In this document: positions 11,901 to 27,769 of the stretch, piece after piece
How the letters are laid out: every line of letters begins with the position of its first letter
Numbering within the stretch: the first letter of the stretch is position 1
NCBI RefSeq assembly: GCF_000699445.3
Contig: NC_067196.1
Span: 91,793,364 to 91,857,363 of the forward strand
Length of the DNA: 64,000 bases
Direction of reading: 5' to 3'
DNA from: Schistosoma haematobium
Lineage: Eukaryota; Platyhelminthes; Trematoda; Strigeidida; Schistosomatidae
Translations under genes and position numbers: made by a program
The notes under the pieces: model-generated
The model's input: the letters and a program-made list of their open reading frames with translations, nothing else
Databases searched by the model: none
What the model was told of the DNA's origin: nothing

Positions 11901-13204
11901 CATGATATTGATAATTATCATTTATGAACATTGTAACTATTACTACAAATATTACGTAATACTTCTTAGTACTTTAAAGTTAGTAGTATCATAGTGTTTA
12001 TATTCATTATTACAGTTGTGACGCATAAAACACCATTCTTTTTTTTATAGAAACAACATTTATATTTCCCCTAAAATCAGGAAAAAAAAACCTTATTCAT
12101 ACGCAACTAGATCAAATCTATGTATACGCAATCGGGTTGGTAGTTTTATAAACATACATGGATACAACAAAAAAGCACCTTATGTACTATATATATATGT
12201 ACATACATTTATTAATAGTGTGCTGATAAATACTCGTTTCATACTAAGATAACAAACATATATATGTAGGCTTAAAGATTTTGATAAATACGTGGGTGCA
12301 ATTTCCCTTAGTTTAACTAATAATATCTTGGTATTTTTCGGTCAATTTTTACAATAGGGTGGTAATCTATATCATAGAAGAGGGTCGATTAAACTTTCTT
12401 TATCCTTAGCGTAGGCATACATAGATATTAAGTGTTAGAGATCTATGTTAAAGACGATATAGTTACGGTTGTTATTGTTGTTACTGTTGTTGGGTTGGTA
12501 ATAATGATGACGACGAAGGTGATCGCAAAAATGAAATACAGGCATAGTATGAAATATATATAAATATACATTGTGCACAATTCAAGGTTCTTTTCTTTTT
12601 CTCCCCTCTTAATAATAATTATTAAATTAATATACAAACTTTGGTATCTGTGCTTTTTTGTTGTTGTTGTTGATAATCTATAGGTTTTTAGTTCGTTTAT
12701 TCATAGGTATTTTCTATATTACAAACATTGGATACAGAGTAAAAATTTTAGTTTAAACATCATGATTTCACGAATACATATTCATTGTGTTCAATTCAAC
12801 TGTTGGTAAATCATACTCAAGATAGAAAATCATTACCACACACACACACACACACACAGATACGTTTACTCAAAGGTACACATGGATACTAATTATTCAA
12901 GTCTTTTCTCATTTTAATTGAATATAATCAATACTACTACTAACATTATAAGTAATGTATTATAACTTTCAGGAGATACAAATTATACATAATGATTATG
13001 ATAAATAAAAAGGACTAATTAAGAACTTGATTGGATTTATGTATTTAGATGAATTCAAAAGACAACATCATTTGTCAAGAGAAATTAATGTAAGTTCTAA
13101 TAATGGATTTAGTAAGACTTATTTTGGTAGTATACTTATATTCTGAATGATTACTTATATATTATATTAGATAATTTATGAAACTTTATAAATACTACTT
13201 GGAT
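11901..13204. other. No gene recognised; short simple repeats
   Basis: AT-rich stretch with poly-T, a GTT run near 12470-12490, and a CA run at 12836-12858. Its lack of the families that fill the window suggests older unique sequence. The frame at 12443-12637 is low complexity. Confidence 0.5.
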
Positions 13205-13322
13205 ATCTAAGCAATAACAACTGGGAAGAGCTGGAAAAGATTGTTGAGGACAGGGTTGGATAGAGAATGCTAGTGAACGGTCTATGCTCCTTCACGAGGA
13301 GTAACAGGAGTAAGTAAGTATC
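13205..13322 (+). mobile_element. RTE-clade retrotransposon, 3' terminus
   Basis: AACTGGGAAGAGCTGG...GAGGAGTAACAGGAGTAAG: last 30 codons and tail, truncated at the 5' side. Confidence 0.8.
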
Positions 13323-13351
13323 TAATCAGTAAGGGAATATTATTAGAGGAG

Positions 13352-13445
13352 TCATACAATAGGACAAAATGGTCGTCTAGTGCTTTCAGGTTTTCAATGA
13401 TGATCTAACATCAAATGGATCATGATCTCAATCATTGATGATATT
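13352..13445 (+). repeat. SINE family A fragment (ribozyme to tail)
   Basis: GAGGAGTCATACAATAGGAC then TGGTCGTCTAGTGCTTTCAGG; the 5' half of helix I and the tRNA head are missing. Confidence 0.7.
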
Positions 13446-13511
13446 ATTAGTAGTATATCAATTGATGAATTGTAAATATTCATCTCATTCACATTATTTA
13501 CATAAAATATT

Positions 13512-13622
13512 ATGAGATGGTGAAGATTTGTAGCTCAGGTGGATGATTTTGATGGAGTTTTATTCTCTGACCCGGATGGTGTGGTCGTGGAGTTTTCGTC
13601 GTTCTTCTGAATGACATCATCT
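13512..13622 (+). repeat. Repeat family D copy
   Basis: GATGGTGAAGATTTGTAGCTC, then TTCTCTGACCCGGATGGTG and the CTTCTGAATGACATCATC end. Confidence 0.7.
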
Positions 13623-13984
13623 CAGTTAGTAGTTTGTGAATGTAAATTGATTAGTGAGTTATTATTAAAGAAGTCAGACTAGAATGAATTAAGATAAATA
13701 AGATTGTGTTTAAATGAAATACGAAGATAAGATAGAATATTAAAAGCATAAAAGTAAATTGTAAGATGGGTTATATGTCATAAGTTTAAATGTTTACTTT
13801 CGGCATTCACAATGATTGACTGATGACTTACAGACTTGATCTAATCATTCATAGACCCATCTATATTATTATGAACTCAATGCAGAAGATATTTTAGTAT
13901 TATTCAATGTTTCTAATGAAGATAATTGGAAATAAAACTGGCCATTACATAGACATTTAAATAAGTTGTCCTATTTATTTAATT

Positions 13985-14515
13985 AACGTACTTGCTTACT
14001 AACGCCTATTACCCTTTATGGACACCAATACTCTCCATCGAACTCTGTCATGAACAGTCCTTTTCAATTGCAATTTATTCTTTTCATATCTGTTTCCGGT
14101 TTTCGACGTAGTGTGTTCTTTAGCCTTCCCTCCTTCTGTTCCTCTTCAGAAACCCAAATGAGCATTTGCCTTGTGATGCAGTTTAGTGATTTTCGTAATG
14201 TACATCCTATCTACTTCCAATATATTTTCCTAATTTCCTCTTCAGCTGGAAACTAGTTTGTTCTCTTCCACAGTAGGCTGTTGCTGATCGTATTCCGTCA
14301 AAGAGTTTTCAGTATCTTATGTAGACAACTGTTTATAAATACTTGCACCTTTTTGATGATGGTTATAGTAGTTTTTCACGTTTCAGCTCTGTATAGTAGG
14401 ACTGTTTTGATATATTCGTATTGAAGATTGTGATCTTGATATTGGTTGACAGTTGTTTTGAGTTCTATAAGTTGGAATTCTGTCTTTGCTTTGCCAATCC
14501 TCGCCTTTATGCTTT
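13985..14515 (-). mobile_element. RTE-clade retrotransposon, 3' part
   Basis: Diverged RTE end on the minus strand; the frame at 14050-14256 is a plus-strand shadow. Confidence 0.75.
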
Positions 14516-15689
14516 TGATGATAGTTTTAGAATATTCATGGTATTATTATTATTATTATTGCATAGTATAACAAAAGTCGAAGGCTACCTTGTGACTCTT
14601 TACGAATATAAAGATTAGATTAGGAGTTCATAATTTCTATGACTTTCTCAAAGCTACATAACGTATAATTAAACTGTCTATTAATGACTTTGAATGAACT
14701 CACTTTGTTCACATTGTACCTTCTATTAAGTAGAAAGCTTACTATCGAACTGCAAAGGCGTATGCCATATTACTTTGGTATTTGGTACCATAGTTCCTGA
14801 TAAATAATTGAATGGATTTATTTCCTAGAAGATAGTCAATTACAACTGTATATTCTTGCTATGCTCGAATGCTTTGATTGGTCTATATTTATGAATTACA
14901 GGGAAAAGGTATGAGAGTTTAAGTGTTATTCCATCCAGGTTACTTTCTAATTTATATATCTTTAATAGGTTACAAGATTTCTTCGGGAAATACCTCCTTC
15001 TTTTAAATATATCTCATTGTAAATTTATTATTAGGACTTGTTAGCAAGATTCATGTCACCATACGAAACAAAAGTAACATCAACGTGCCATGCATATAAT
15101 ATCCAGTCTCATGGAGAACAGATAGTGTTTTTATTCTTTTTATAAACTTCTAGAATTTACATACACAAAGATTGATCTTAAAGAATATCCAATAGTCACA
15201 CTATTAGTTAAGTTGAAAATCTATAATCTTAGTAACTATTTGATCTGAATTTGTGGTATTGTGAGTGACAAAAGATGTCTGAGATCAATAGCTTCAGCAT
15301 TCCTCATAAGAATCCTCAACTTTGTAAGTCTTATTGATTTAAGATTGTGATCTATTATGCTTTATATTAATTGACTGTAAACAACAAGTAACTAGTATCT
15401 TTGAGTAGATCTACCATAGAGAATCATTGAAAATTTAACAGAAATATATTGAAATGATTCAAAGACATTTCTTTCAACATGAAATCAGTTTATCAACATA
15501 GTTTTGGATTTAGTTATTTCCTTCAGCTTACTGTCAACCGATACGGTAAAGTTATGTCATATATTATTTAAAACTAACGTTTTCTGAATTAGTCTCTAAG
15601 GAAAAGTTAATTTTTTATGGTAATTCATATACCTTGGACTTGATTTGTTTCTATGCACCTTCATTTGGACAATTCAAGACACTAAATTA
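14516..15689. other. No gene or known repeat recognised
   Basis: AT-rich sequence apart from a short TTA run near 14545. No open frame with family resemblance was found. Confidence 0.5.
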
Positions 15690-15995
15690 TTTTTGATTGA
15701 GATCATGAACCGATTGATGTTAGACCACCATTGAAAAACTGGAAGCACTGGATGTACGTTTCGTCCTATTGTGGGACTGCTCAGCGGTGCGCATCCACGA
15801 TCCCACTCATGGGATTCGAACCCAAGTGCCTTCAGTCTCTCGCGCGAACACTTAACCTACTGGACCACTGAGCCGGCATCCAATGGTGTTAATGTCTAAC
15901 CTCAACCAATCCATCTTCTATTGTACTAAGGTAGACACCTGTTTCTACCCGACAAGTATTAGCTCCACTGGTCACGGCTTCTCATCAGAACTCTA
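15690..15995 (-). repeat. SINE family A copy (A2-type tail)
   Basis: Carries ATTGATGTTAGACCACCATT rather than the usual AATTGAAGCTAGACCACC, marking a second subfamily (also 19070, 20788, 21196, 49295). tRNA head and B box GGATTCGAACCC (minus) are clear. Hammerhead core has C at position 8. Confidence 0.8.
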
Positions 15996-16369
15996 AAATG
16001 TTTTAGAAAGATATTCTCGAATATTCTTTATTTGCTCATCTACATATTCCTTGTTTTATACAGAGGAAAATTGTACATTCACATCTACGGTTATTTGGTA
16101 ACTATATAAGTCTAGAGAAAGATAGAAAAGATTAAATCATGAAATGATTCATTATGTTATAGTCAGTGGGTTAAAGAATAATAGAAGGGTAGGTTTGAAG
16201 AAAAAATGAAGATAGTAAATGTCATAATAACAATTGAATAGTCATCATGAAAAATTGCTAAAGGACAATAATAACTGATTATAGTTTAGAACTATTAAAA
16301 CAAAACAAGATCAAAATGTACTTCAGAAGGGAATTAAAGCCATGGAAGGATAAAAGGTTGGATGGATCA

Positions 16370-16990
16370 TTTTTTGTGCTCAGAGTTCGGACTTGAATTG
16401 GTAGATCGTCAATGACTCAGCAACGCATAGGTTTTTTTGGATCCACTCTAACTTCGATCTAGTTTCTTTGATTGTATATGTTATTCAGAGTTGATCAGAT
16501 GTTCCTGTAATAAAGCGGTGATTGTTTGGGATTCTCCTATTAAAAGCGACGTCAGATAATGTTCTGAGATACGTTTAGAAAGTGATCGATTTGTACGACC
16601 AGCAAACCTGTCCCATAAGATGCAAGTAAATTTATAGGGGTATATCGATATGACCCAAAGTGAAAGTTTATGCTTAAAACATCCATGAATTATAGGCTGA
16701 CTTGAGAAGACAATACGAGTGTTATCTGAATAGAATGTATTTGTTATTCAGGGATTTTCAAATCAGTTTATTCAACATTTCACCAGCTGTATCAACTTTA
16801 AATATGTTATTCATTAAAACAGTCTTCTTTTGAACTGTCAATACTTTTTTCAGGATATTGCTTAATGTTAAGTTTCTATCGACGAATCTAGGCGGATAGC
16901 CATTTCTGATAAGTATATTTAACTCACTTGACTATTGCGTAATCTCTTTTGATATATGAAATCTCGAATCATCTTTCTATAAACAATACA
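16370..16990 (-). mobile_element. Penelope-like element remnant (end of RT and GIY-YIG region)
   Basis: Minus-strand frames read NGYPPRFVDRNLTL, then downstream IYPYKFTC and FAGRTNRSLSKRISEHY. The order NGYP...RN, YxxxC, (Y/F)xGRTxRxLxxRIxEH is that of the RT end and GIY-YIG endonuclease of Penelope-like elements. Several frameshifts and stops show it is dead. Assigned from motif memory, not a search. Confidence 0.65.
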
Positions 16991-17169
16991 TTTACCAAAC
17001 AAGTATAAGTACGAATGTACAGTTTAAGTAAATGAAGAGCACTATGTCATGTTCAAATGTCACAGTCTCAATTGTTTTATTAAGGATTTGTTCATTGATA
17101 TTAATTAGTGATGAGTATTACCATGAAATAGATAAATATCACTATCAGAAGGATTTTTTTTGGATATTA

Positions 17170-17345
17170 TAATGCTTTCAATAGTTGAGATCATGAGTCA
17201 GTTGAAGATAGACCATCATGGAAAACCTAAAAGCAATGGACGGTCGTTTTGTTCTATTGTGGAACTTCTCAGCAGTGCGAATCCGCAATACTGCCTCTCA
17301 AGATTCGAACCTTGAACCCAGAACGCCTAACTTTTAGAAACTATC
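17170..17345 (-). repeat. SINE family A, minus arm of a foldback
   Basis: Hammerhead block with CTGAGAA core (G8 to A) and helix II GTTC/GAAC, then a truncated tRNA head. Confidence 0.75.
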
Positions 17346-17545
17346 ACCATTGGATGCCGGCTCAGTGGTCCAGTTGGTTAAGCGTCCGCACGCGAGACCG
17401 AAGGCCTTGGGTTTGAATCCCGCGAGTGGGATCGTTGATGCGCACTGCTGTGGGGTTCCATAATAGGACGGAACGGCCGTCCAGTGATTCCAGGTTTTCA
17501 GTTGTGGTGGTCTAACATCAATCGGTTCATGATCTGAATCAAAAT
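17346..17545 (+). repeat. SINE family A, plus arm of a foldback
   Basis: A box GGCTCAGTGGTCCAGTTGG, B box GGGTTTGAATCCC, ribozyme block (17444-17490) with a broken core (CTGTGGG), and the A2-type tail GTCTAACATCAATCGG. Confidence 0.8.
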
Positions 17546-17969
17546 AAATATCAGTTTTCCTATTTGTTGTGTAAAAAATGTTTTTAATTACCAGTAAAGT
17601 TGATTTGACAATGATTTAATTCATTTACCCAGTATGATACTCTCATACTCAGTTTTGAGTTACACGTTACAGTTTTGTTATTGTTACTATTTGGTTAACC
17701 AGATAGTAGGTAGACATAACGATAATCAAACTTAACACTTATCAGAGGAAATGTTAAATGCTGTCACAATAATATCACAATCCCGATTAAATTCATTCAA
17801 CAAGGATGTTAACAAATTGTAACGTTTAATTTCTATATCTGTACGGTTAAATATTGTTTTGGTCCATTGTTCTATACTATCTCTTGGGAGTTAATTAAGA
17901 ACAAATAATGGAATAACGTTTATCAGTCATTTACCTTACTGTATCACCTTTAGTTGCTTATTATTGAAT

Positions 17970-18550
17970 CTAATTCTACCTTCTCCCAATAAGGCATAGG
18001 CCGCAGACCAGCATTCTACAACCCACTATATCCTGGACCTTCCTTTTCAGTTCTACTAAATTTTTGTTCATTTTCCTCATGTCTGTCTCCATTTATCGAT
18101 GTAATGTGTTCTTTAGTCTTCCTCTTCTTCTCCTTTGGTCTTGAGGATTCCATGTGAGGGCCTGTCTTGTGACACAGTTGAGTGCTTTTCTCAATGTGTG
18201 TCCTTTCCAGTTCCAGCGCTTCTTTCTGATTTCTTCCTCCACTGGGATCTGGTTTGTTCACTCCAACAGTTGGTTGTTGCTAATAGTGTCTGTCCCACGG
18301 ATCCGAAGTATTTTGCGTAAACAACTGTTAATAAACACTTGTTTCTTCTGGTTGATGGCTTTGGTAGTTCTTCAGGTTTTTGCCCCATACAGTAGAACTG
18401 TCTTGACATTTGTATTGAAGATTCTCACTTTGGTATTGGATTGTGGACAGTTGTTTTCAGTTTCTTTTGTTGCTCACTTGTAGATATGCTTTGCCGATTC
18501 ACGCCTTCACATCTGCATCAAATCCACCGTGTTCATCAGTGACGCTGTCA
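17970..18550 (-). mobile_element. RTE-clade retrotransposon, 3' part
   Basis: Minus-strand RTE 3' end; frames 18016-18261 and 18191-18409 carry [12 protein letters not shown] and the SFGSVGQTLLATTN block seen at 10466-10705. Dead by frameshift. Confidence 0.85.
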
Positions 18551-19069
18551 GCACTTTAAGAAGTCAAACTGTATTCTTATTTAACAGAAATCAATCATGA
18601 CAGTTAACTGTAATAAGAACGATTAATCGATTTTTATTTACCGGAATATTTTTTTAAAAGTGAAAGACATTTCCATTGATTATATAATTCAGTATTAGAC
18701 AGCAATGTAATCGAACACTAGATTTTCATTTTCGGTTACATAGACGTACATTGTAAAATTATTACTTAGACTGTCATGTCATATAAGTGTCCATCGATTT
18801 GAACTATAGTTGGTTATCCACTTAGCTATTTAATCAGGATATTCTCCGAAGACTGATCAAATTCAGTCTTGAATCTTGACAACTAAGATTTTAAGAGTTT
18901 AAATACATTTCTAGTGATTGTATCATCCAAAACGGTTCATAAACGGAAGAAGACGATTGTTATGGAGTTGTTTCTTTACAAAACAATATTTAATTCTAGG
19001 TTTATATTTGTCTAATACACGAAATCAAATTATTCATGTTTACTAGTATAGGGGTTGCGGGGATTATTA
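18551..19069. other. No gene recognised
   Basis: AT-rich sequence, no match to other repeats in the window. Confidence 0.45.
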
Positions 19070-19240
19070 AGTTTTTGATTGAGATCATGAATCGATTGAT
19101 GTTAGACCATCACAATTGAAAACCTGGAAGCACTGGACGGCCGTTTCGTCCTATTGCGGGAATCCTCAACAATGCGCATCCACGATCCCGCTCTCGGGAT
19201 TCTAACCCAGGGTCTTCGGTCCCTCGCGCGAACGCGTTTA
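19070..19240 (-). repeat. SINE family A copy (A2-type)
   Basis: Ribozyme block nearly perfect (helix I GCATTG/CAGTGC, ACGGCCGT, GAAA) but C3 of the core is T. The tRNA head is cut after the A-box side. Confidence 0.8.
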
Positions 19241-19312
19241 TTTATATAGTAATTAAACTTTTAATTATTTTGTTAACCAGAAATTGAACTTCCCATAAGT
19301 CAGTCAAATTGT

Positions 19313-19445
19313 ATGGTATGCTACTGATGTCAACAGATATAAGTAGTATGCAACATCAATCGAAAGTGGAATGTCTGGTGGCAGAATGGTAATGAAGATC
19401 AAAGAAACGAGAAAGAGAACAAAGAATGATTGCTATTTAACCAGG
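19313..19445 (+). mobile_element. LTR-like repeat fragment
   Basis: GCTACTGATGTCAACAGATA and the following text match 61705-61980 and the inverse of 34435-34713. See the 61705 entry. Confidence 0.55.
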
Positions 19446-19629
19446 TTTCTTGAATTGTGATTATACCATAATTATTATGTAAATATACACTTATTAGGAA
19501 TTGAAGACAGCCTGTCTTGCTAATTCCTGATTATCATGATTAGATTGGAATACTAAGAATACACTGAGTACTTCGTTTATTCAGGCGGTTTTGATGAAAT
19601 AAATAGAGATGTATTACTTACTAATATTA

Positions 19630-20085
19630 AGTGGTAATCTAGCTTTAATCGACGCATGATTTCAACTAGTAAAGTTACTATAATATCCACAATAACCTTT
19701 TCTGATATGAATAAACATATGCTCCCTAGTTATTGACTTCAAGAGGTATTTCCTTGAGTTGTAGTGAGAAACAGTGACTAGTGAAGTTCAACCACGTTTA
19801 TTGTGAGATCGTAACTCACCAAAGACAATGGTGGATTGTCCCTCAATTTCGTAGAGTACTTAAAGTTAGACATTAATACCATTGGATGCCAGCTCAGTAT
19901 TCAAACGTTAAGCGTTCACGCACGAGACCGATAGGTACTGGGTTCGAAGCTTGAGAGACGGGATCGTGAATCCTCACTGTTGAAGAGTCCCATACTAGAA
20001 CGAAACAGCCTTTCAGTGTTTTCAGGTTCTTCATGGTGGTCTAGCTTCAATTGACTCATGATTTTAACTATTAAGATAATATTAA
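19630..20085 (+). repeat. SINE family A, tail-to-head dimer junction plus full copy
   Basis: Tail, lead-in, tRNA head (B box GGGTTCGAAGC), ribozyme block with TTGAAGA core, second tail. Confidence 0.8.
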
Positions 20086-20219
20086 TTTATTAGGTTTTAA
20101 TGATATTCCCTAAATACATAAGTGATTCAATGTACATCTATCGTTGGATCCAGTTGATACGTATAGGTAAACGGCATATAAGATTTTCATTTGAAGATAA
20201 AAATAGTATGTATATTTCA

Positions 20220-20550
20220 CAAAACTATGTAAACAAACCCGAATACCAATAGTCTGCTGTAGAAGAGAACAAACCAGTTTCCAACTGAATAGGAAATCAC
20301 GAAAAGACATTGTAATTGGATAGAACACACATTGAGGAAATTATCAAATTGCCTCACAAAGCAAGCGCTCACTTGAAATCTTGAATGGAAACGAAAAAGA
20401 GAAAAACCGAAGTACATACTCCATCAAGAATTGGAAGCATATATGAAAAGGATAAAATAGTAACTGGAAAGGATTATCCAAGACAAAGTTAAATGGAGAA
20501 TGCTGATGAACGGCCTATTCTCCTCCATAAGAAGTAACAGTCCTAAGTAA
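20220..20550 (+). mobile_element. RTE-clade retrotransposon, 3' part
   Basis: Plus-strand RTE end with many substitutions (GAATGCTGATGAACGGCC, AAGAAGTAACAG). Minus-strand frames across it are shadows. Confidence 0.75.
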
Positions 20551-20664
20551 AAACGTGGTAGAAAAATGTAAACAAACAAACACAATCATTTGAAAGAAGA
20601 ATGGATATACGTTTAAATTAAATAACTTATTATAGCTTAGAAATAATAAATTCTTAATACTTTA

Positions 20665-20787
20665 CTTACATACACCTATTACTCCTCGTGAAGGAGTATA
20701 GACCTCTCATCAACATTCTCTATCCAACCTTGTCCTCGGCACTCCTTTCTATCTCCTTCCAGTAGTTATTCATTCTTTCCATATCTG
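20665..20787 (-). mobile_element. RTE-clade retrotransposon, 3' terminus
   Basis: ACTCCTCGTGAAGGAGTATAG onward, cut at 20787 by a family A copy. Confidence 0.75.
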
Positions 20788-20898
20788 TTTACTAGTATGG
20801 GGGTTGTGGAGATGATTAAGTTTTCGATTGAGATCATGAACCGATTGATGTTAAACCACCACAATTGAAAACCTGAAAGCACTGCACGGCCGTTTCGA
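20788..20898 (-). repeat. SINE family A tail fragment (A2-type)
   Basis: ACTAGTATGGGGGTTGTGG to GCACGGCCGTTTCG, ending in the middle of the ribozyme core. Confidence 0.7.
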
Positions 20899-21195
20899 CA
20901 TGGTTTGTTTTAAATACCCATGAAATTATCAGTTAAGAGAGTTACATAACAAGTTATAAGTTATTTGTTGCGCTGCAAGAGATCAATCAAAACCCGATTA
21001 CTTTAAGAGTGACCTCAGTGACAGTGATACTTTTTAACTCAAGTTGCAATCTCACATGAATGCTAGTTGCCTGAAGATTTTTGCTAAACCTTGATAATGA
21101 ATACCAGTAAACAAGAAGTTTGGATTTAGATTTCTCACTGGCTAGCTTCAATCATATGTTAAATTGACTATGGATAATAATTGAATGAAGTACAT

Positions 21196-21620
21196 TGAAA
21201 ATATTTTTTGACTGAGATCATGAGCCGATTCATGTTCGATCACCATTGAAAATCTGGAAGCACTGGACGGCTGTTTCGTCCTATTATGGGACGCCTCAAC
21301 AGTGTGCATCCACAATCCCGCTCGCGGGATTCGAACCCAGGGCCTTCGGTCTCACGTGCGAACGTATAACCAACTGAACCACTTAGCCGGCATCCAATGC
21401 TGATAGTGTCTAACATCAACCAATCCACAAAATCGCGCGACTAATTTCCGTTGTACTGAGGTAGATACCTGTCTCTACTCGACATGGATTAGCTCCACTG
21501 GTCACGGCATCTCACCAGAACTCCGAAAATTCACTCACGAAACTAGTCACTAATGAGCATATGTTGATTACTAGTATAAGGGTTGTGGAGATTATTAAGT
21601 TTTTGATTGAGATCTGTTTC
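21196..21620 (-). repeat. SINE family A copy (A2-type) just upstream of NR4A exon A
   Basis: Complete minus copy with canonical B box GGGTTCGAATCCC and palindrome ACGGCTGT; core TTGAGGC. The A2 start text recurs at 21565-21620, a dimer junction, about 90 bases before the NR4A start. Confidence 0.8.
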
Positions 21621-21682
21621 TGTAATTATCACTTACTACTTATTAACAGTAATATATATATTTTTAAAATTTCTCCTTAATA

Positions 21683-21708
21683 AATTTCTATTTAGTGATG
21701 AATATTAA
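21683..21708 (+). promoter_or_regulatory. Splice acceptor and 13-nt leader before the NR4A start, with overlapping uORF
   Basis: TAAATTTCTATTTAG ending at 21695 looks like a 3' splice site 13 bases before the start codon. It would join an upstream 5'UTR exon or accept a trans-spliced leader, which schistosomes use on some messages. The short leader contains an ATG at 21698 in another frame. That 21-codon uORF ends with TAA at 21761-21763, overlapping the main start, and its -3 base is G, whereas the main ATG has T at -3. No promoter was recognised. Confidence 0.5.
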
Positions 21709-25520
<3,812 letters not shown>

Positions 25521-25813
25521 ATCTTCTTTTATCGACACGAGATAAATAGTCTAGAAAATAATTTTCTATAGTGTAATAAGAAGGCAAAGATTATCAGAAC
25601 TATATGATTAGGGCAATACATTTTGAACAATCCGATTACACATTATGTACTTGTTAATTCAAGTAGACTAGAAATAGAAGGTAAGCGGAGACAAGGATAA
25701 TAAAGAAATAATGTGAAAACAATTTGAAACCTTATCACTTCTGGAATAATAATAAGAAGCTAATATTTTCAGGGTAGGCTTAAGGTGAGAACAAACTGGG
25801 TTTTTTTTAATGC

Positions 25814-25862
25814 AAAGAGGGGGGCTAAGGCTTCAATAAACCTTAGTAAACGCCCCCTTTAC
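25814..25862. other. GC-rich hairpin
   Basis: AAAGAGGGGGGCTAAGG pairs with CCTTAGTAAACGCCCCCTTT through CTAAGG/CCTTAG and GGGGG/CCCCC, striking in AT-rich intron. Function unknown. Confidence 0.5.
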
Positions 25863-26514
25863 ACTTTTGTACAACACCACAAAAGTTGACTTATGATCAA
25901 TCTTACAACCTGTTTCAATTATGTATTTGACAATAAGATTTTTTAGTTTACCATCTTAGTTACACAATCAGTTGAATAATTGCTAATCCAATAGTTTGAA
26001 TGTTAAATACTCATTATGATCCTTTAAAGTTTTACGCTCAATCTTAGATGAGACCATTGACTAATCTAGTGTATTTTGATACTATTTGTAATAATGAAGA
26101 TAACATTTTGATTCATTAGATAGTTTTCTATCATTAGACTAATTGGTTTGTAGAGAAAGTTAACATTTCAATAGTCACTTCTTCATAGACCTACTGAAAT
26201 CTGAGCCATACTGAACTACTCTTTTCTAGTAATTTTAAACTCTCTGATAGTGTTCATTCAAAAATTCAATGATTTCTAATTTTGAGTTTTATAAAGTCTC
26301 ACAATTTGTAAAATACCAAGAAATAGGTGAACTTGAATAAAATAAATCCAAGTTATTATGCTAAATTACACTTTGACTTTGCATGATGCATTTCCAAGTA
26401 TTATTAGTACGTTACTAAAGACGATCTGTAGTAGAATGTCATGGAATTTGATCTCATCTGAAATTGTTGATACATACACTCATAAAGAGTAAGCTTTCAA
26501 ATTAAAACAGATAT

Positions 26515-26795
26515 TTATGGGCTGCAGTATCCTGAAGGAAGAAATGGCGAATGAACCAATCGTTGGTCACCGGTTACCATGGGACTGCATCCCCTTACAA
26601 TGCTCCACTGCCTTGTGGATAAGACCTTCAGGTTGAAGGCTCCAGGTGTGACCCCCTAAGAAAACCACCTGGTTCGGTTTGGACACCTGGGCAGTATCAT
26701 AGCCCTCACACATATCGAATGAGATTTATGTGGTGTATATGTATTTGGTGCCCCCCCTGTACCAATATCTATGTATGAAAATAAATAAATAAATA
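26515..26795 (+). mobile_element. Non-LTR retrotransposon 3' end (AAATA tail), family F
   Basis: GGGCTGCAGTATCCTG to ACCAATATCTATGTATG, then AAATAAATAAATAA. The same text, inverted, is at 43866-44425 and 63378-63865. The short A-rich repeat tail suggests a non-LTR 3' UTR; the clade is not known. Confidence 0.65.
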
Positions 26796-26944
26796 ATTTA
26801 TGACAATAGTAAGCTTTGATGTTAGTTATAATAAATTCCATTATATAATATACGATTATCATAGTAGATTAAACAACTGTACAATATACAAGAGTATAAA
26901 CCATCAGTATAGACTTTTTTGGTGGACGTAGTAACTTCAATACT

Positions 26945-27460
26945 TCAATTCATAAGTCAATTTAAGTTATACCACCATTGAAGACGTGGAACCACCGGAA
27001 TCCATGATCCCTCACAGCCTTGATTGACTCATGAATTCAACTGTTAAAATACTACAATTTCCACTAATCCTCATACTGTTAATAATCATATGCTTATTGG
27101 TAACTACCTTCATAATGCATTTCCTGGAGTTATACTGAGAAGCCGTGAACAGTGGAGTCCGATTCGTGTGTAATAGAAACAGGTATCTACCTCATACAAT
27201 GGATGAATGAGTACGCAAGATCATGGATAGATTGAAGCTAGATACTAACACCGTTGGATGCCTGCTCACTGGTCTAGAGGTTAGGCATTCACACGTGAGA
27301 TCGAAGGGACTGGGCTCGAATCATGCAAGGCGGAATTGTGGATGAGCACCGCAAAGGAGTCTCCTACTAGAACGAAACCGTCGTCCATTGCTTCTAGGTT
27401 TTTCATGTTCGTTTAGCTTCAATTGACCCGTGAATTCACTTGTAAAGATATGAAAAATAT
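26945..27460. repeat. SINE family A foldback
   Basis: A minus stub (26950-27010) adjoins a plus tail, lead-in and full plus copy with tRNA head (CTCACTGGTCTAGAGG) and decayed ribozyme block (27337-27390). Confidence 0.75.
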
Positions 27461-27769
27461 TTTATAACAGAACATATATAGAGTAGCTTAAATAATTTCA
27501 CAAATCATAAACATTATTTTTACGCCGTTTCTTCAAATATCATTCTGAGTAAAGTTCATTTCAGCTAGTCAATTGTTGATATCCACTAAAAAATTTACTT
27601 TATGGATTGAAACAATCAAAAATATAAGAAGTTGATTGGAACGTTCTTTTCACTTGAATGACTTCCTAGTTGATTTATAGCCTTTCAAATTCTTAAATCA
27701 TAGAACTACAGTTAAAAGTTAAAAGAAGAAGAAAATCAGAGAAAAAAAGCTGTTACTTCCAGTTTTCAA

